From Eggerthellaceae bacterium (lineage in GTDB: Bacteria; Actinomycetota; Coriobacteriia; Coriobacteriales; Eggerthellaceae), in contig JAFRGA010000097.1 in assembly GCA_017434045.1 (NCBI GenBank), forward strand, positions 1-56,144: a DNA stretch of 56,144 nucleotides. Direction: 5' to 3'. The translations under genes and the position numbers were made by a program. Positions 54,278-56,144 of this stretch are shown one piece after another; position 1 is the stretch's first letter; each line of letters starts with the position of its first letter. The notes under the pieces are model-generated. The model ran no database searches. It had not been told where the DNA came from and saw nothing but the letters and a program-made list of their open reading frames with translations.

Positions 54278-55786
54278 ATGACAGCTAAACCCATCATGGT
54301 GCAGGGAACGATGTCGGGTGTGGGCAAGAGCCTGCTCGTAGCCGGTCTATGCCGCGTGTTCGCGCAGGACGGCTACAAGGTGGCGCCGTTCAAGTCGCAG
54401 AACATGGCCCTGAACTCGTCTATCACCGCAAAGGGCGACGAAATGGGCCGCGCGCAGGTCGTGCAGGCCGAGGCGGCGGGCATCGAGCCTGAGGCTGCGA
54501 TGAACCCCATCTTGCTCAAGCCCACCAACGACGTGGGTTCGCAGGTCATCGTGAACGGGCAGGTGCTTGGCAACATGACGGCGCGCGAGTACTTCGCGTT
54601 CAAGAAGCAGCTCGTTCCGCAGATCATGGAGGCGTACAACGACTTGGCGGAGCGTTTCGACATCATCGTGATCGAGGGAGCCGGCTCGCCAGCCGAAATC
54701 AACCTCAAGGACGACGACATTGTCAACATGGGCATGGCGAAGCTCGTGGACGCACCGGTCCTGCTTGCGGGCGACATCGATCGTGGTGGAGTGTTCGCGC
54801 AGCTCATCGGCACGATCTTGCTCCTTGAGGATGACGAGCGCGCCCTTGTGAAAGCCACGATCGTCAACAAGTTCCGCGGCGACCCGACCATCCTCGATCC
54901 CGGTCTCGACATCCTGCGCGACCGCACGGGTGTTCCCGTGGCGGGTGTGGTGCCCTACACGATCCTCGACATCGACGACGAGGACAGCCTTTCGGACCGC
55001 TTCACGGCCGAGGCGGTGCCTTCCCTCGTGGACATCGCGGTCGTGCGCTTGCCGAAGGTCTCGAATTTCACCGACTTCATCGCCTTGTCCGCCATGGCCG
55101 GCGTGAACGTCCGCTACGTATCGCGCGCCCATGAGCTGGGGGCACCCGACTTGATCGTGCTTCCCGGCACGAAGAGCACGCTTGCCGACCTGAAATGGCT
55201 GCGCGAATCGGGTCTCGAGGCGTCCATCCTCAAGCGTGCCGCCGAGGGTACCGTCGTGTTCGGAATTTGCGGCGGCTTCCAAATGCTCGGCCAGGAGGTT
55301 TCCGACCCCTATGGTGCCGAAGGCGGCGGAGATATGCGCGGCATGGGGCTCTTGCCCACACGTACGGTCTTCAGTCCCGAAAAGCATCAGGTCAGGGTCG
55401 TGAAGCAGATTGGCGAACTCGGGGGTCCCCTTACGGCCTTGTCTGGCGTCGAGGTCGAGGGTTACGAGATCCACATGGGCCGCACCGAGCTTGCCGAGGG
55501 TGCGGACGCCGACGAGCTGTCGGTGCCGGAGGAGCGCATTCTGGAAGAGCCGGTCATTCAGGCGGGTAACGTCTACGGTTCGTACATCCACGGCATTTTC
55601 GATTCGCAAGCATGCGGCCAGGCTGTCGTGTCATCGCTTCTGGCGGCGAAGGGCCTGGACGAATCGGCCATCGAAGCCGTTGACATGCGCGCCTATAAGG
55701 AAGCCCAGTACGACAAGCTCGCCGACGCCGTGCGCAACAGCTTGGACATGGATTTGATCTACCGCATCCTCAATCGCGAGGAGTAG
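54278..55786 (+). CDS. cbiP: Cobyric acid synthase
   Basis: Amidates the remaining b, d, e and g side chains of adenosylcobyrinate diamide. The N-terminus is KPIMVQGTMSGVGKSLLVAG with KSQNMALNSSIT; the amidotransferase nucleophile is in VFGICGGFQMLGQEV and the His in SYIHGIFDS. 502 aa, full length. GGGAG upstream. Last gene before the repeat array, 4 bp ahead of it. Confidence 0.96.
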   Translation: MTAKPIMVQGTMSGVGKSLLVAGLCRVFAQDGYKVAPFKSQNMALNSSITAKGDEMGRAQVVQAEAAGIEPEAAMNPILLKPTNDVGSQVIVNGQVLGNMTAREYFAFKKQLVPQIMEAYNDLAERFDIIVIEGAGSPAEINLKDDDIVNMGMAKLVDAPVLLAGDIDRGGVFAQLIGTILLLEDDERALVKATIVNKFRGDPTILDPGLDILRDRTGVPVAGVVPYTILDIDDEDSLSDRFTAEAVPSLVDIAVVRLPKVSNFTDFIALSAMAGVNVRYVSRAHELGAPDLIVLPGTKSTLADLKWLRESGLEASILKRAAEGTVVFGICGGFQMLGQEVSDPYGAEGGGDMRGMGLLPTRTVFSPEKHQVRVVKQIGELGGPLTALSGVEVEGYEIHMGRTELAEGADADELSVPEERILEEPVIQAGNVYGSYIHGIFDSQACGQAVVSSLLAAKGLDESAIEAVDMRAYKEAQYDKLADAVRNSLDMDLIYRILNREE

Positions 55787-55894
55787 CCAACCGCATCCCG
55801 TCCGCTATAATGGACGAGGCGGGCAGCTAGTCGGGCTTATTACTTTCCATAGTGACTCTTAATCGCTTTTTGTAGTCCGGCAATATCGCCCGTC

Positions 55895-55933
55895 AAATGT
55901 GACCAGACGGGAGTATCCCCTCTGGTCACATTT
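55895..55933 (+). terminator. 39-nt hairpin of array unit 1
   Basis: aaatgtgaccaga pairs with tctggtcacattt, with a further ggga/tccc stem inside. The T-rich 3' arm and position after the nested stems suit a terminator, though only ttt follows the G/C part. Confidence 0.6.
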
Positions 55934-56046
55934 GCAAGTTGGCGGCACCCGCCGCATCCCGTCCGCTATAATGGACGAGGCGGGCAGCTAGCCGGTCTTA
56001 CTTCTCCGGTATCAATATTTACTTTAGTCCGGCAATATCGCCCGCC

Positions 56047-56085
56047 AAATGTGACCAGACGGGAGTATCCCCTCTGGTCACATTT
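56047..56085 (+). terminator. 39-nt hairpin of array unit 2
   Basis: Identical to the hairpin of unit 1. Confidence 0.6.
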
Positions 56086-56144
56086 GCAAGTTGGCGGCAC
56101 CCGCCGCATCCCGTCCGCTATAATGGACGAGGCGGGCAGCTAGC

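Larger units (their letters stand above)
55791..56144 (+). repeat. Tandem array of structured units with variable loops
   Basis: Units start at 55791, 55952 and 56104 (period 161 and 152 bp); the third is cut by the window edge. About 119 bp is nearly invariant between units. Each unit has TATAAT inside a gtcc/ggac stem (55806, 55967, 56119), an outer stem ggcgggc/gcccgtc or gcccgcc (55818 with 55888; 55979 with 56040), an inner stem gtcgg or gccgg with ccggc (55830 with 55877; 55991 with 56029), a loop of 42 nt (55835-55876) or 33 nt (55996-56028) that differs between units, and a 39-nt palindrome. Differences in both stems keep pairing (G-U to G-C). No matching RNA class recognised. Confidence 0.8.

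Noticed and set aside
55791..56144. CRISPR array
   Set aside because: Repeat blocks are about 119 bp with internal promoter-like and hairpin elements, only two differing segments are seen, and no cas gene is present.

Overview
The window reads as a chromosomal segment of a GC-rich, anaerobic actinobacterium of the Coriobacteriia (Eggerthellaceae-like). That assignment is an inference. It rests on high GC, many GTG starts with strong GGAGG sites, a probable leaderless gene, a type III glutamine synthetase, the one-step DapL lysine route, a GlnR-like regulator and an anaerobic (CbiK-type) cobalamin pathway. No 16S rRNA or other taxonomic marker is present.

Layout. Positions 1-6.5 kb (minus strand) hold carB, carA and purF. 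Then come dapF and dapL (plus) and a small VapBC-like toxin-antitoxin pair (9.0-9.7 kb). A nitrogen-assimilation block follows: type III glutamine synthetase, a protein with a PEP/pyruvate-binding domain, and on the minus strand an atypical OmpR/GlnR-like regulator followed by gltB and gltD. pyrG (plus) and asnB (minus) converge at 24.1 kb. From 26.4 to 35.2 kb a cobalamin riboswitch leads a plus-strand run: cbiL, an ABC-2 exporter pair, cbiK, a membrane-anchored surface protein with a duplicated domain, a hemA-precorrin-2 dehydrogenase fusion, hemC and a cobA-hemD fusion. Next come a Na+/alanine-glycine symporter under a glycine riboswitch (minus), a DNA-repair remnant plus an OGG-type glycosylase, a membrane protein with a very basic N-terminus, and a patatin-like protein. 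From 41.3 to 55.8 kb a second plus-strand run carries hemB, hemL, cbiD, cbiF, cbiG, cbiH, a glutaredoxin-like gene, a cbiJ-cbiE fusion, cbiA, a permease-sensor-kinase fusion and cbiP.

How the genes work together. hemA, hemL, hemB, hemC and hemD make uroporphyrinogen III. The CobA half and the precorrin-2 dehydrogenase half convert it to sirohydrochlorin, CbiK inserts cobalt, and CbiL/H/F/G/D/J/E/A/P build cobyric acid. cbiT, cbiC and the lower-ligand assembly genes are not in the window, and neither are the late haem genes. Many of the other enzymes consume glutamine (CarA, PurF, GltB, PyrG, AsnB, CbiA, CbiP), and glutamine synthetase and the GlnR-like regulator lie nearby.

The intergenic DNA is rich in palindromic and tandem repeats. 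The most striking lies at the right edge, directly after cbiP. It is a tandem array (two full units and the start of a third) of about 119-bp conserved blocks separated by 33- and 42-nt segments that differ between units. Each unit has its own TATAAT, two nested stems that vary only by pairing-compatible changes, and a 39-nt terminator-like hairpin. I could not assign it to a known class. Other points for follow-up are a repeat-derived insertion of about 115 residues in CarB, an APC permease fused to a hybrid histidine kinase, and a tandem structured element before cbiA.
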